Positions 47,936 through 60,007 of a DNA stretch of 64,000 nt are shown piece by piece (position 1 is the first letter of the stretch; each line of letters opens with the position of its first letter). A program made the position numbers and the translations under genes. Origin of the DNA: Phragmites australis (Eukaryota > Streptophyta > Magnoliopsida > Poales > Poaceae); assembly GCF_958298935.1 (NCBI RefSeq), contig NC_084937.1, forward strand, positions 25,739,568 through 25,803,567. The letters run 5' to 3'. A model generated the notes under the pieces. It saw only the letters and a program-made list of their open reading frames with translations, made no database searches and was not told where the DNA came from.

Positions 47936-49362
47936 ATGGTGCCAACTAATGTTACTCAAAAGAGAACATTTGCAGACTTCTCCTATCGCCTAGCAGTTCC
48001 TAAGTGAGTTCAATTTCACCTGTCAAATCAAAATTAAAATGAATCGTGAAGAAGTTAAGCTACAATATGTTTTTTAATACAGATTTCAATTATTTGACGA
48101 CATTGAATATTTGGACTTGGAGAGATTAAGGAGTGTCGTTGTTAGGGTAGATGTCAAGTTCCCGGTCTCTCGTCATCGTGATAGCCAACACTTTATTCTC
48201 ATGGATATCAATGTAAGTCACTTGTCTAATGGATAGAGATAACAATCGTGTTATAAGAAATCCTATCACAATCTAACTTTGTCTGTTATTAAAATTTAAG
48301 GGATCCAAAATAAAGCAATTGCATCGAACAACAACGTTGAGAGATTCAACACTTTACTCGCAGAAGGGTGCGTTTATACCCTGCATGATGTGAGATTCCA
48401 TCCTAACTTGGAGGAGGCGGTGCTGCTTCGGAATATAGGGCATCGTTATGAGTGTGCCTTGAACGACCGCACTAGGGTTGAGTCGTATACCATGCCTATT
48501 CAATTTCCGCTCTATCCGAAGCATCTCACGCCAATCCATAAAGTGTACCGACGTCCTAACAAGACGTTTGTAGGTAAGAATTAAGTGTGAAACATTTCCT
48601 ATTGTCTATTATATTGAGAGAAGCATGAGTGTTCATTTAATAAACTGATAATTAATAAATCATACAGATATAGCCGGAGTTGTTGTGCACTGGTGTAAAC
48701 GTGAGCACGTTGGTAACAAAAAACCCTATAGGGAGGTCATACTCATGGACGAAAGGTATACTTTTGTTTATACGAATAGAAATTTGTAAAGTCCAGCTTT
48801 ATATAGTAGAGATAATAAGTTCATACATAACATCATATATTTTTTATTTTAAAACTGTAGGTTCAACCTCATAGTTGTTGGAATTTGGTGTGAGATTTTA
48901 GAGCAATATACGATAAGCTTGCAATCTGCGGGAAATAATAAACATGTTATCATTGGCACCATGCTAAAATTGAACAAGATACACAGTGAGTGATTCATCA
49001 ACTTTCTTTTTAAATATAAAAGAATACTGATAGTTTCTACATATATATAACTGCATAGTAACTAAGAAAGTTCGATTTATGACAGGGTGTCTGGAGACTT
49101 CAGTTCACACGAGTTTTGCATTCAATCCAACTAATCCGCGAACCCGTAAACTGCATGGTGAGTAGTTCCAGAACCATCCATAAAATTTTGTCCATGAACT
49201 CAAGTACTGAAAGGATGCTAAATCATATAGTTTAATTAATTGAAAAATCCCTGATTGGATAATGCAGCCTTCCAGCGATCATTAGTCACGGGCAAGAGGG
49301 ACCTCAGATTCGTGAACAGATTTATTGAAAAAAGGTGGGCGTATCTAGCAACAGTGGTGTGA
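47936..49362 (+). pseudogene. RPA1-like OB-fold protein gene of the Helitron, frameshifted
   Basis: Coding pieces: 47936-48003, 48083-48212, about 48301-48572, about 48668-48756, 48862-48987, about 49086-49160, about 49268-49362. Phases at the splice sites agree, and the frame begins MVPTNVTQKRTFADFSYRLA. Blocks LRSVVVRVDVKFPVSR, GCVYTLHDVRFHPNLEEAV, GVVVHWCKREHVGNKKPYRE and RFNLIVVGIWCEILEQY are typical of the DUF223/replication-factor-A family that accompanies plant Helitron transposases and would bind single-stranded DNA. Near 48315 the frame shifts: the exon opens GSKI and continues in another frame as AIASNNNVERFNTLLAEG, as if one base were missing. The last exon ends RWAYLATVV then TGA. 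Inactivation rests on that single indel plus the shortened C-terminus; alternative splicing could avoid it. Confidence 0.8.
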
Positions 49363-50096
49363 CCTATGGTGGATACTTATGGATTGAAGTTCATCTCGAA
49401 GGATATTTTTGTAATAGATAGTGCTAAATAATATTTGGTTTGCATTTTTAGATGAGACATGTTATTCTGTTTTTGTTTCATTGGATGTTTGCTTCATCAT
49501 GAAATGAGAGAGCTGCTGCTATGCTTTTGGTGATTTCCAAGCCATCCTTCTTGCTCTCACGTAAGCAACATAGTGCCCTGTGTTTAAGGACCCGATGCCA
49601 CGGAATTATCTTTGTATACATCGCTGAATATTAGAGAAACAAAATACAATTAAAGCAATTATATGACTATAAGTTATTTCAACTTGTAATGAACAATGAC
49701 ATGTGTTTCTTGATCATATATCCTCATAACTGAACTTGGTTAACAAGAAACCTATATCAGATTAACGCCCATATGATCCCTCTCAAGTGATTAATCATCT
49801 AACAATGAAATTAGAATAATTGTATCCATTTATCTTTCAAACTTAAAATTAGAATAGCACATGGTTCTGGCCAGTACCAGACATTGTAGAAAAGAATACG
49901 TTAATTCAGTTTATTCTCCAACTAGAATCACAGTTGGTACAAATTCTTCACACAGAACAACTAAACTTTGAAGATAACTTAAACACATCTGACAGTACAA
50001 TTGTGTGATTTGTCATTTGTGTAACAAGCAAAAGATCCATAATTTTATGCCTGATTTCAAAACCAAATATCCTTGCATGAATTCTCATGTAGCATT

Positions 50097-50190
50097 GAAT
50101 TTGGTTGTGGATTCAAATTAAACTGCTGATAATCACAAAATTACATAATAATAAAACCGCAGTTTGTGATTTTGGTCACTCCATGGCTTT
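50097..50190 (+). repeat. Tandem direct repeat copy 1 (94 bp)
   Basis: GAATTTGGTTGTGGATTCAA... repeated immediately as 50191-50284 with about four mismatches. It lies between the RPA-like gene and the Rep/helicase gene, so it may sit in the latter's promoter. Confidence 0.9.
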
Positions 50191-50284
50191 GAATTTGGTT
50201 GTGGATTCAAATTAAACTACTGATAATCACAAAATTACATAATAAAAAAACCGCAGTTTGTGATTTCGGTCACTCCATGGCTTT
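50191..50284 (+). repeat. Tandem direct repeat copy 2 (94 bp)
   Basis: Head-to-tail copy of 50097-50190, ending about 130 bp upstream of the Rep/helicase start codon. Confidence 0.9.
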
Positions 50285-50415
50285 GGAGTTTATAACTCGA
50301 AAATTCTTTTCAGGGCGCGTGCGATTGTAGTGATGGATACGAAACTGATATCGGTTTCTTAGTTTTATATTCATCTAAGCATCAGAGATGTTACCACAGG
50401 TGTTCTTCGTCGCAT

Positions 50416-53400
50416 ATGTCGTCTTCAAAGAAGTTCGGGTGTCGCGCACCGTTCGGAGACATATCCAACACCACCGGTTCACAGACGACCCTCGTAGACC
50501 CTAAAGAACGAAAAAGGCAAGGGGATCGGGAACGGTATGCGCAGAAAAAAGATGAAATACTAAAGAAGCAACGTGAAGCATACTATCGAAAGAAAGTTGA
50601 AGCCACCCTTATAAATGTCCAACAGCATCAAAGTGCTACAACAAATACCTCTATCCATTTGCCAGGTACTTTGAAAAGTAATCAACGGTCATTATTGTTA
50701 TAGAAGATACAAGTTATTAGTTGAAGCAGCTGAATACATGTTGTATTTTCTTAGTTGACCCCAACATTATCAACAAAGAAAATGTGGCTCCTAGCGAAAG
50801 CACAAATTGGCAACAAGTTTGTACCTCGTATAAGGGCCAAGAAAACATCGTCAACAGTGCAAAGACATCAAATACCAACTCTTGTCAATTGCCAGGTGGA
50901 CACGAAAGCATCATAAACGTCACTACAAGTCCAAACTGCCATATCTCAGGTACATACATTGATCTATTTTTGCATGCTACTATATTAAAATTATTGTCAT
51001 TTGTTAGATGGTAATTTGTAGTGTGTAAGCATCCTACAATTGTGACGCACACAGATGCACGTTATTACATTCCTGATGTTGGCACCTGATCCCATTTTAG
51101 GAAAAAAGCGTGGTCGCATCGCAGAGCAACATAGTACCATGTCAGAAGAGCAAATACCACTACAATGTACCCCTGATATCATCCAGACCGTGACCATTGA
51201 TGATTGTGCCACCCATACTCCACCTGCTAATAATTCACAGATGGGAGAGTTAACAAACAAGCAAGTTGAAGCTAAACGAGTGAGGGATTGTGCGCAATAC
51301 GCAAATATGACACCTGAACATAGGCAAGCAAGACTCGATCGTCAAAAGGTGTCCTACGCAGTGCGACGCAACACCCTTAGTGAGGAGCATATTGAAGCAA
51401 GTCGTGAGCGTCGAAGGGTGCATAATATGACACCCGAAGACAATCAGGCAAAGAGAGATCGCGATAAAGCATGGAAAGAGTTGCGCCGCAACACTCTAAG
51501 CCAAGATTCCATCGCAATGCAGAACCCATCGTATGTCCCTAAGGTTGTGCCATTCACATTGGATGCATCTGGTCCACATGGATCCACAATCACACGTGAT
51601 TGGTCGATTCCTGCGGTCAAAGGTACCTCTATTTACATCCAGTCAGCAAGTGAGCAGATGCTGGACATGGAGATCCCCGATATGGCTGCCAGTCAAATAT
51701 CACGTAGACAACGTGTAACACCTGGAGAAAGGCAAGCATTGCTAGCTCATCGTAACGAGCACTTTGCAACAAGGCGTGACAAGAAACGGTCTGCCTTGAC
51801 AGAAGAAAGTCCAACTGATACTACGGAAGACATCAATGGTTTAGAACCTCCAACACAATCAGTCGTCATTAACAATGGTAATGTTCTTACATGTGTTGTT
51901 CTTTCCTCGAAATCCAATACAATATAGGGACCGATGTACGGAACTCGCTTTGTATTGACAGAAAATACCCCTCCGACCCCCCGAACTGACAACGCCGCCA
52001 TGCCTCCAACACAGCCACCAGTTAATGTTGACGGTAATTTCATGAATTGTATTCATTTTATATTTAAAATGAAATGAGGACCCTCATAAAAATTTATATT
52101 ACCGCGACAGGTGATGATGATGGCGTCATATTCGAGGAGGATTCCGAAGATGAGGAGGGCTACATGTTCGATGGTCAAGGTACTTTTGACATTGGTTCGC
52201 CTTCTATCCAAATCTTGTGTTGCATCATCTAACTACTTGATGCTAAAAATATCTTCAGACGGGGACGTTGACGAGGATGTCGAATTCGATCAAGCTGACG
52301 ACGCCTCTGCTTCTATCTCTAGCATACCTGATCCGTACGACCACGTGTATAGCAATATACCCCCAGCCACGCACATGTTGAAGCCTATTGAAAACTGCCA
52401 ATATTGCAATGCCAAGAAGTTCGAGCATGAGACAAAGGGGTTTTGCTGCCGTAATGGAAATATTAAACTATCCACCCCAGATACGCCACCCGAGCTCATG
52501 AGGCTATGGTCGAGTGCAGACGCTGATGCTAGGCACTTCCGTGACAACATTAGGTTTTTCAACGGTCATTTCTCATTCACCTCGCTTTACTGTCACCTTG
52601 ACAGTGAGACCACTGACATGAGAAAACATGGTATTTACACATTTCGTGCCCACGGCTAAATGTACCACAACATACGGTCGTTCGGTAGAGATGGTTCAGA
52701 ACCCAAGCACCTGGAGCTTTATTTCTACGATGATGATCCCAGTCTAGAGCTTCGGTTTCGTGGCTGCCGCAAAGAGCAGTACCAGCAAGACAAGGATGTC
52801 ATCAGAAAGTTGGTTGACATACTGCGTGGCAATCCGTACTCTGAACAACTCCGGAGTATGGGACAGGTCGAGGACCTTGATGACTATCGTGTGACACTGA
52901 ACCTTGATCATAGGTTGGACCAGAGAACATATAACGTGTCGGCCACTTCAGAGGTGGCCACTGTTTGGGTTGAGGGGAGCGAACGCCGAAGGCCGTTTGA
53001 GAATAGCGTTATCCTGCAAGGGAAGAACAAAGAAGTATATGGCATCCGGTCATATCATGGATGCTACGATGCACTGTCATACCCTCTCTTCTTCCCTAGA
53101 GGTGAACTCGGCTGGCATACCGACATCCCAAAGGTTGGTGTATCTATCGATCAGGTGAACGCGGCTCGTGCGGCTCGTAAGGCTTGTGGTAATAATGATG
53201 CAGACTCAGGTTAGTGTTCTCAAAAGATGGCATTTTCACTGTCAATACTTAGCACTGTACTCTCTTATGTACAACACTAGCCTCTAACGTCATATGCTCT
53301 GTGCAGATTCTGGTGGCAGGCTATGTGTGTCCGTGCGGGATTACTACTGCTACAAATTCCAGATTCGGCCAGGGATATTCAACCCAATGTTGTTTGGCAA

Positions 53401-56400
53401 GCATCTTTTTCAGCAATTCGTGGTTGACACATACATCAAGATCGAGAGCTCGCGGCTGGACTACATATGGGCTCATCAGAAAGAGTTAAGGGCAGACCTG
53501 TACCAAGGCTTGGTGGACAGCTTGCATGCCGGTGAGGGAAGAGCGGACGCTATTGGAAAACGGACTGTGCTAGCTACGTCATTTATTGGAGGACCTAGAG
53601 ATAAGAGGCGTCGGTACATGGATGCTATGGCTTTAGTGCGGAAGTACGGGAAGCCGGACATCTTCCTCACAATGACATGCAACCCAAACTGGGATGAGAT
53701 CACGCGCGAACTCTACCCTAAACAAATACCCCAGGATCGTCCGGATCTTGTTGTGCGTGTTTTCAGGGCGAAGCTAGAGGAACTAAAAAAGCAATTGCTT
53801 GAAAAGGACATTCTTGGCAAGGTGAGGGCCTATGTCTATGTGGTGGAGTTCCAAAAGAGGGGCCTACCGCATGCCCACTTCCTGCTCATCATGCAGGGGC
53901 GGTACAAGCTCACATGTCCCGAGCAGTATGATTGTCTCATCTCAGCCGAGCTCCCAGACAAGCATAAGTATCCAGAGCTCTATAAGATGGTCGTCAAGCA
54001 TATGATGCATGACCCTTGCGGTGTGCTAAACCGCGATTGCCCGTGCACAAAGGACCGTTCGTCATGCAAGAATCATTATCCGCGTCCTTTCAACGCGACT
54101 ACCTTACAGGGCAAGGACTCCTACCCGGTGTATAGGAGACGTGAAGATGGCCGCTGTGCAATGGTTCAAAAATACCTGCTGGACAACAGGTGGGTCGTCC
54201 CTTATAACCCTTACCTTCTGCGGCTGTTCAACTGTCACATCAATGTTGAGGCGTGCTAGAGCATAAAGGCTGTTAAATACCTATTCAAGTACATATACAA
54301 GGGCCATGACCGGGCCTCTGTGACTGTGAGCGAGGCTGACAAGGCAGACATCAACGACAACATTGATGAGATCAGGCAGTATAGAGACGCGAGGTGGGTG
54401 ACCCCTCCGGAAGCCTTGTGGAGGATATACGGCTTTGAATTGAGCAAGAACTTTCCACTTGTGATGCAGCTGCAACTTCATCTCCCAAACATGCACATGG
54501 TTTCATTTCAAGAGGGCCAAGATATCCGACAAGTGGTAAACCGTGAAGGTGCCGAGAAGTCAATGCTGACAGAGTACTTCGAGACGAACAGATTACATGA
54601 GCATGCTCGAGGTATCTTGTACCGGGATTTCCCTGAGTGGTATACTTGGCAGAAAGGCAAGAAAAAGAAATTCTGGCAAAGAAGGGTACGAGAAACAGGT
54701 GGACAGGTTGGTAGAATCGTGTCAGCTCATCCGGCAGAAGGGGAACGCTACTATCTCCGGGTTCTCCTAAACCACGTGTCTGGTGCCACTTCCTACGATG
54801 ACCTAAGGATGGTTGACGGTGAGATCCTACCGACCTTTCGTGAAGCTGCAGAGAGAAGGGGCTTGATCGAAGCAGACAACACACTGGACGAGTGCCTTAC
54901 GGAAGCCGAGTTGTTCCAGATGCCACCATCGCTCCGAAGGCTCTTTGCAACAATATTGGTATTTTGTGAGCCCAGCGACGTGCGAGGACTTTGGCACAAA
55001 CACCTGGAGGCAATGTCTGAGGACTATCGCCGTAATAATCTATGCACAGTCGCTATAGAACAGATGGTTTTGATAGATATCAGGAATATGCTACAGTCAA
55101 TGGGGAAGGACATAAGGTCGTTCCCTCTTCCCGAGATCAACGAGGCACATGATACGGCCAACGGTGTGACAAGGGAGATCTTCGAGGAGTCCATCATCGA
55201 GCTCAACGTTGAGGATGCAACTCTGTCGGACTCCCTCAACACTGAGTAGAGGGCTGCCTACGATGAGATTCTATCTACTGTTGACAGCGACGAGGGCGGC
55301 GTGTTCTTTGTGGATGGACTTGGAGGCACCGGGAAGACTTTTCTGTACAAGGCGTTGCTCGCAACGATACGCGGGCAGAATAAGATTGCTGTGGCAACAG
55401 CTACGTCCGGTGTTGCAGCTTCCATAATGCCTGGTGGAAGAACTGCGCACTCGCGCTTCAAGATACCGCTGAGTATTGACGATGGTGCGTTCTGTAGTTT
55501 CACGAAACAGAGTGGGACTGCCAAGCTTCTGAGGACGGCTTCTCTCATTATTTGGGACGAGGCTTCCATGACAAAGAGACAGGCAGTGGAGGCGCTGGAC
55601 AACAGCATGCGTGATATAATGAGCCGACCAGAACTTCCGTTTGGTGGGAAGACGGTTGTGTTCGGGGGAGATTTCAGGCAGGTCCTCCCTGTTGTCCGAA
55701 AGGGGTCAAGGGCTCAGATAATCGATGCGTCGCTGCGTAGGTCATACCTTTGGGATTGCATGCGTCACTTAAAGCTGGTACATAACATGAGGGCACAGAG
55801 TGACCCGTGGTTTGCAAAATACCTATTGCGCATCGGTGGTGGCACCGAGGAGGCCAATGGTGATGGCGACGTGCGTCTTCCTGATGAGATATGCGTGCCG
55901 TATACAGGGGAGGACACTGACTTGGATAAACTTATAGATAACGTTTTTCCAATGCTTGATGATAATATGTCGGATCCAAACTACATCACCTCGAGAGCCA
56001 TCTTGTCCACACGAAACGATTGTGTGGATAAGATTAATATGAAGATGATCGGCCGCTTCCGAGGGGAGGAGGTGGTGTACCATAGCTTTGATCGTGCAGA
56101 AGACGATCCCCATAACTACTACCCCCCTGAGTTTCTTAACTCGCTGACACCTAACGGGCTGCCTCCACATGTTCTGAAGCTCAAGATGAACTGCCCTATC
56201 ATATTACTCAGGAATATTGACCCCGCGAACGGACTTTGCAATGGGACGAGGCTGGTGGTCCGGGGGTTCCAGAGAAATGCCATCGATGCAGAGATTGTGC
56301 TGGGGCAGCATGTTGGAAAGAGGGTTTTTCTGCCTCGGATCCCCCTGTGTCCCTCTGATGATGAGATGTTCCCTTTCCAGTTCAAGAGGAAGCAGTTTCC

Positions 56401-56644
56401 TGTCAGACTCAGCTTCGCTATGACAATCAACAAGGCACAGGGGCAGACCATCCCTAACGTCGGTATTTACCTACCCGAGCCGGTGTTCTCTCACGGTCAG
56501 TTATACGTCGCGCTATCTAGAGCCACCGCTAGAGCGAACATCAGGGTCCTCGCCGTCCAGTCTGATGACAAAAAAAAGAAGTTCTCAAAGCAAAGTGGTA
56601 CGTACACGATGAACATCGTCTACAGAGAGGTGCTTACGGCATAG
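50416..56644 (+). pseudogene. Helitron Rep/PIF1-helicase transposase, 1883 codons with three internal stops
   Basis: Exons 50416-50665, 50755-50949, 51101-51877, 51962-52033, 52111-52179, 52259-53209 and 53307-56644 join in one phase to 1884 codons including the terminal stop. The N-terminal third is charged and repetitive (MTPEHRQARLDRQK-like units). The Helitron Rep region has FLTMTCNPNW, the HUH-type motif KRGLPHAHFLLIM, and the two-tyrosine motif KAVKYLFKYIYKGHD. The PIF1 helicase carries GLGGTGKT, IIWDEASM, GGDFRQVLPVV and the C-terminal INKAQGQT and YVALSRA motifs. Such proteins nick, unwind and transfer a single DNA strand in rolling-circle transposition. Three in-frame stops interrupt it: TAA 52657-52659 (codon 588, before MYHNIRSFG), TAG 54257-54259 (codon 1089, just before the tyrosine motif) and TAG 55247-55249 (codon 1419, before RAAYDEI). 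Otherwise the frame is intact, so decay is recent or tolerated. Confidence 0.92.
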
Positions 56645-56990
56645 ACAAGGTATTTGTGGCATATTTGTCTTTTATACTCTACATAATCATGATTTGCTTT
56701 TTTTGAATTCTATCCATCTAATTTTAGTTATTTTCATTTGTGCAGGTCAACTCCCTTGCATGTTTACCACACATGATAGGGTTTGCTTAGCTATCGGAAA
56801 ATTGTTATACAAATGTTTTTTTTGTCCTGTTTTGATGCTGGTAGTATGCAAGAGAGTAATTTTTTCCGATCCGCAAAGAAGACTTTGCAAAGGCAAGCTT
56901 CTGATCAAGTGTTACTGAATATTAAGTATTAACCACTAAGTCTTGGATCTCTGCTAGATCATCATTGTTTTTTTAACACCTTGCGTACAG
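56645..56990 (+). other. Helitron spacer after the helicase
   Basis: AT-rich, no supported exon. It contains the end of the helicase transcript and leads into the captured kinase-like exon. Confidence 0.5.
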
Positions 56991-57192
56991 AGAGGAGCAT
57001 TACCCATATATCCTAATAACCACGGTCTAAGCTTTGTTCCACTCTCATTGGAACTTCCTTTAACCCCGCAACTGCAAGAAGTTAATCTGCTCATCCACAA
57101 AGTAACTGATGAGATCGTCAAGATTAATCCAGAATACTCCACCGTTTTTTCGAAAGGGATTTCTTTTTCTTCTGGAATGTCTGAAATCATAA
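56991..57192 (+). pseudogene. Captured exon resembling inositol-tetrakisphosphate 1-kinase (ITPK)
   Basis: Preceded by a splice-acceptor-like TTGCGTACAG, the exon reads in one open frame RGALPIYPNNHGLSFVPLSL, then ELPLTPQLQEVNLLIHKVTD and ends SKGISFSSGMSEII. This agrees over its length with the part of plant ITPK proteins (ITPK4/OsITPK6 type) with a RGAFPLYP...FVPLSFELPLASQLQEVDLVLHKITDEI-like order, as I recall it. ITPKs phosphorylate inositol polyphosphates on the phytate pathway and are ATP-grasp enzymes. Only this about 67-residue exon is present, without the ATP-grasp domain, so it cannot be an enzyme. Position inside the element, after the transposase, suggests capture. Confidence 0.75.
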
Positions 57193-59555
57193 GTTTAATC
57201 ACTAAACTCAACTAAGATTTGCACAAAGTAATTTCATAGATGTACATGTGAATTTTTGTCTAATGCCTAGCCAAGTAATTCTGTTATACCAATTGGTGTT
57301 TGTAATATTCTAATGTTACTTTTGCTTTGATTTATTCATACACGATTCCTAACAAGCTATCTCTACCCTACCAAGTTTCGATAATCAAAAGACTGATACT
57401 AGGCTATTAGAGCAATTCAGCTTTCTAATATTTTTTCAAGGGCAATGTTAATTCCCAGTTCATCATGATGCTGTGAAGCAGCTCGTACTCCGTCGGCCCA
57501 ACTTTTTGTGCATTTGGCCAATCTGGTGCAACAATTTACTTTGCCTTGTGATGGGGATCACTTATCGTCCACAATCCTCCAAGAGGGTGCAAGCCACACC
57601 ATTCGTTCAGCATGAACTTGATCAGCCTGAAACAAGCACATTCTTGTCAAATAGGCAAGCCGAAATTTCTTGCTCCTTTTATTTTCGGTAGTTGTTTGCT
57701 TGTGGATATATATGGAAATTGACAATGAAATTGATGTCAGGTGATGGAAACGTTATGATCTTATAATTACATATGTACAACGGCCTATGTCATTTGTACT
57801 TACTTTTGCTTGCCACGCAGGTCATTGGAGCTCCATTAGGTTCAGATGGAGCACATCTTCCAGACTTGTTGGAAGGTGTGTGCTCGGGTGATGTCCAAAT
57901 CACACATGCAGCAAGACAACTTCGGCACTCGCTACATGCGATTTATTCTCAGCGATAGCAGAGTATGTCTTGCGCATTAACTCTCTGTCTTGCTATATAC
58001 TCAACAATTTAATTCTGTGTCGCCACATGAAAATTGTATTTTATGATGAAGTGCCTTGCTACAGAGCTAATATGCTATCTAATCAGCTACTCATTATTGC
58101 ATTTTCCTGTTTTTGAAGAAAAAATGAAACAATATATCTAAAAAATAAGACATCAATTACATGGAACGCAAACTATCCGCTTAAGCCTTAACGAGTATCC
58201 ATACCTTATTTTTCAATGCTTATAGCTTTACAGATTTTCGTCTATTTCAGAATTCCAATAACCAATCTGTTCTATTTGAATTGTCTCGGATCCAATTATA
58301 TGACTTATCACATGGCAATATTCATTTCGTGCAATGCTTTCTAATTTGTTTGATAAATAAATAAAACTTGATTTTTGGTACAAACCTGAGTGAAATAAAG
58401 TGCTTGAGATGCTTATGAGACGGTGCTGCTGCTGCTGTCCCTTCTTCTTTGTTGCTCATTTCTTCCTCTTTTGTAGCCAAAAAAATAAAAACAATATTAG
58501 TATGCTCGCTGGAAAGAAGAGCTTTTTCCAGCCATGCAACTGAATTACAACTTTAATGTAGTCGGCCAAAAATAGCTTTTTGTAAAATTAACAATAAACA
58601 GGTAGGAAGATAAAAAAGTGGATTATTGTCTACTGAGATGGATAGAAAGTATATATATATCAGAGTAGTACATGACATTACAAACCACCATGGAAGAATT
58701 TGAGGATGTTTCCAATTTGCGCATTGCAAGTTTTTTCTTCTATATGCTGGACTGCATGTGCAAACCTTACCACCATGTTATTTGGCTATCCTATGTAATA
58801 AGATTCTATTATCGTGACGATTTGTTATCTCTTGGATCATCGGAACTTTTCATTGTTGTGTTAGGTCGGCAAGGTTTCTTTTCCTACTTTGTTAAACCTG
58901 CAATAATTATGTAGAAACTATATAAATGGGAGAGGTCGGCAAGGTTCACACTTTGGGACGGTTTTGTAAACAGATCTGCAACAGTAAGCCAGAAAAGTAT
59001 GAATATATAAGAAAAAACACATATTAACTATGATAATTGCTTATGATTAACTATTGAAAAGGATCTTTGAAAAATATCCTAACCTCGGTGATTTCAGTTT
59101 CACTTCGTCCAACCTATTCCTCTGCAGGAGCAAAGACTAACTGCAGCATTGAACGGTTTAGATCATAATATTCCTATAAACAGTTGCAAAAGAAAATTGT
59201 TGAGCGTGCATTCATGTCTTTAGCTACCTGGCCTATCTTGATTCATGAAACATGTCTTGGTTTCCTGAACTATCATTATCATCATATCTGCAGCAGCTCT
59301 TCTTCGTTCCAAGTTCCAACCTAATCTTTGAACAAAAATCTTTACGAGCTCTCTTATTTTTCACAGTTGTTGTGTGACTTCGGACGACATCCGAAATATA
59401 AAAGGAAGCTTGATGTCCAGTTATTGGCAAAAACGTTTGATATGTGGCCTAGGATGGACTACAATATTTCACAGTGCAAATTGATATGTGCAAGTTTTTG
59501 TTTCATTGTAATATTTAGGGCGTGATTGATTCAGATTGCGCTTATGACATACCAT
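57193..59555 (+). other. Helitron interior with unassigned exon-like segments
   Basis: Two segments look exon-like but were not identified: about 57455-57700, and 57821-57958, which follows a TTGCCACGCAG acceptor and reads VIGAPLGSDGAHLPDLLEGV and ITHAARQLRHSLHAIYSQR to a stop. Between and after them the sequence is AT-rich and non-coding. They may be further captured fragments. Nothing else can be supported here. Confidence 0.45.
57821..57958 (+). pseudogene. Unidentified terminal-exon-like fragment
   Basis: A good acceptor is followed by 45 open codons and a stop. Residues GAPLGSDGAHLPDLLEGVCS and AARQLRHSLHAIYSQR have a protein-like composition, unlike surrounding AT-rich DNA. I do not recognise the family. 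It could be captured host sequence or a Helitron-specific exon. Confidence 0.4.
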
Positions 59556-59971
59556 TACTAATTTGGTCACCTTCCTTTGAGAAGACAATAAACACTGTTT
59601 AATCTTGGCATGCGTTTTCAGTATATGACTCCTAGGGATTGAATTAGACACATTATTCACTATTTTCTTGATAGTAGTTTTGAAAGCCACTTTGCTCATG
59701 TTACCCTGCCTCCATAATGACTTAAGAACTTCGTTTACAAAATCTGCAATGGCAACCTTAAAAAGCTTCATTGATCTAGAATCCTTACTCCTTTTACTTT
59801 TGTCAAATCATAGCTCCAGTCTTTAGCACCCAAGAACTCAGGACTTGCATTCTCCACCACACCTGCTTTACTATTTGCTGTCACCTCTTTAAGTCTGTCA
59901 ACTTTCGATTTAGCAACAACCCTCAGTCCATGCACATTTTCACTATCCACTTCTATGTTCATCAGTTTCAA
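59556..59971 (-). pseudogene. Captured SRI-like domain fragment, frameshifted, opposite strand
   Basis: On the minus strand an open piece (59971-59768) ends AKDWSYDLTKVKGVRILDQ at a TGA. Overlapping it by one to four bases in the next frame, a second piece (59771-about 59556) reads MKLFKVAIADFVNEVLKSLW and AFKTTIKKIVNNV, then KIKQCLLSSQRKVTKLVM. The second piece resembles the three-helix Set2-Rpb1-interacting (SRI) type C-terminal domain of some plant CCCH zinc-finger proteins (FVKEALKPTWKEG, VHKTIVKKVVDKV pattern). A one-base loss at the junction separates it from its natural upstream sequence. The orientation is opposite to the transposase, consistent with capture of genomic sequence rather than element genes. 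Confidence 0.6.
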
Positions 59972-60007
59972 TATATTATGACTAATAGTAGTGACTATTG
60001 TTTGCAG

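Noticed and set aside
47936..49362. Reading the OB-fold gene as a host RPA1 gene
   Set aside because: It is short, of the DUF223-like type, and directly precedes a Helitron Rep/helicase in the same orientation, so it is better explained as part of the element.
50097..50284. CRISPR-like or satellite array
   Set aside because: Only two adjacent copies without spacers in a plant nuclear genome; a simple tandem duplication.
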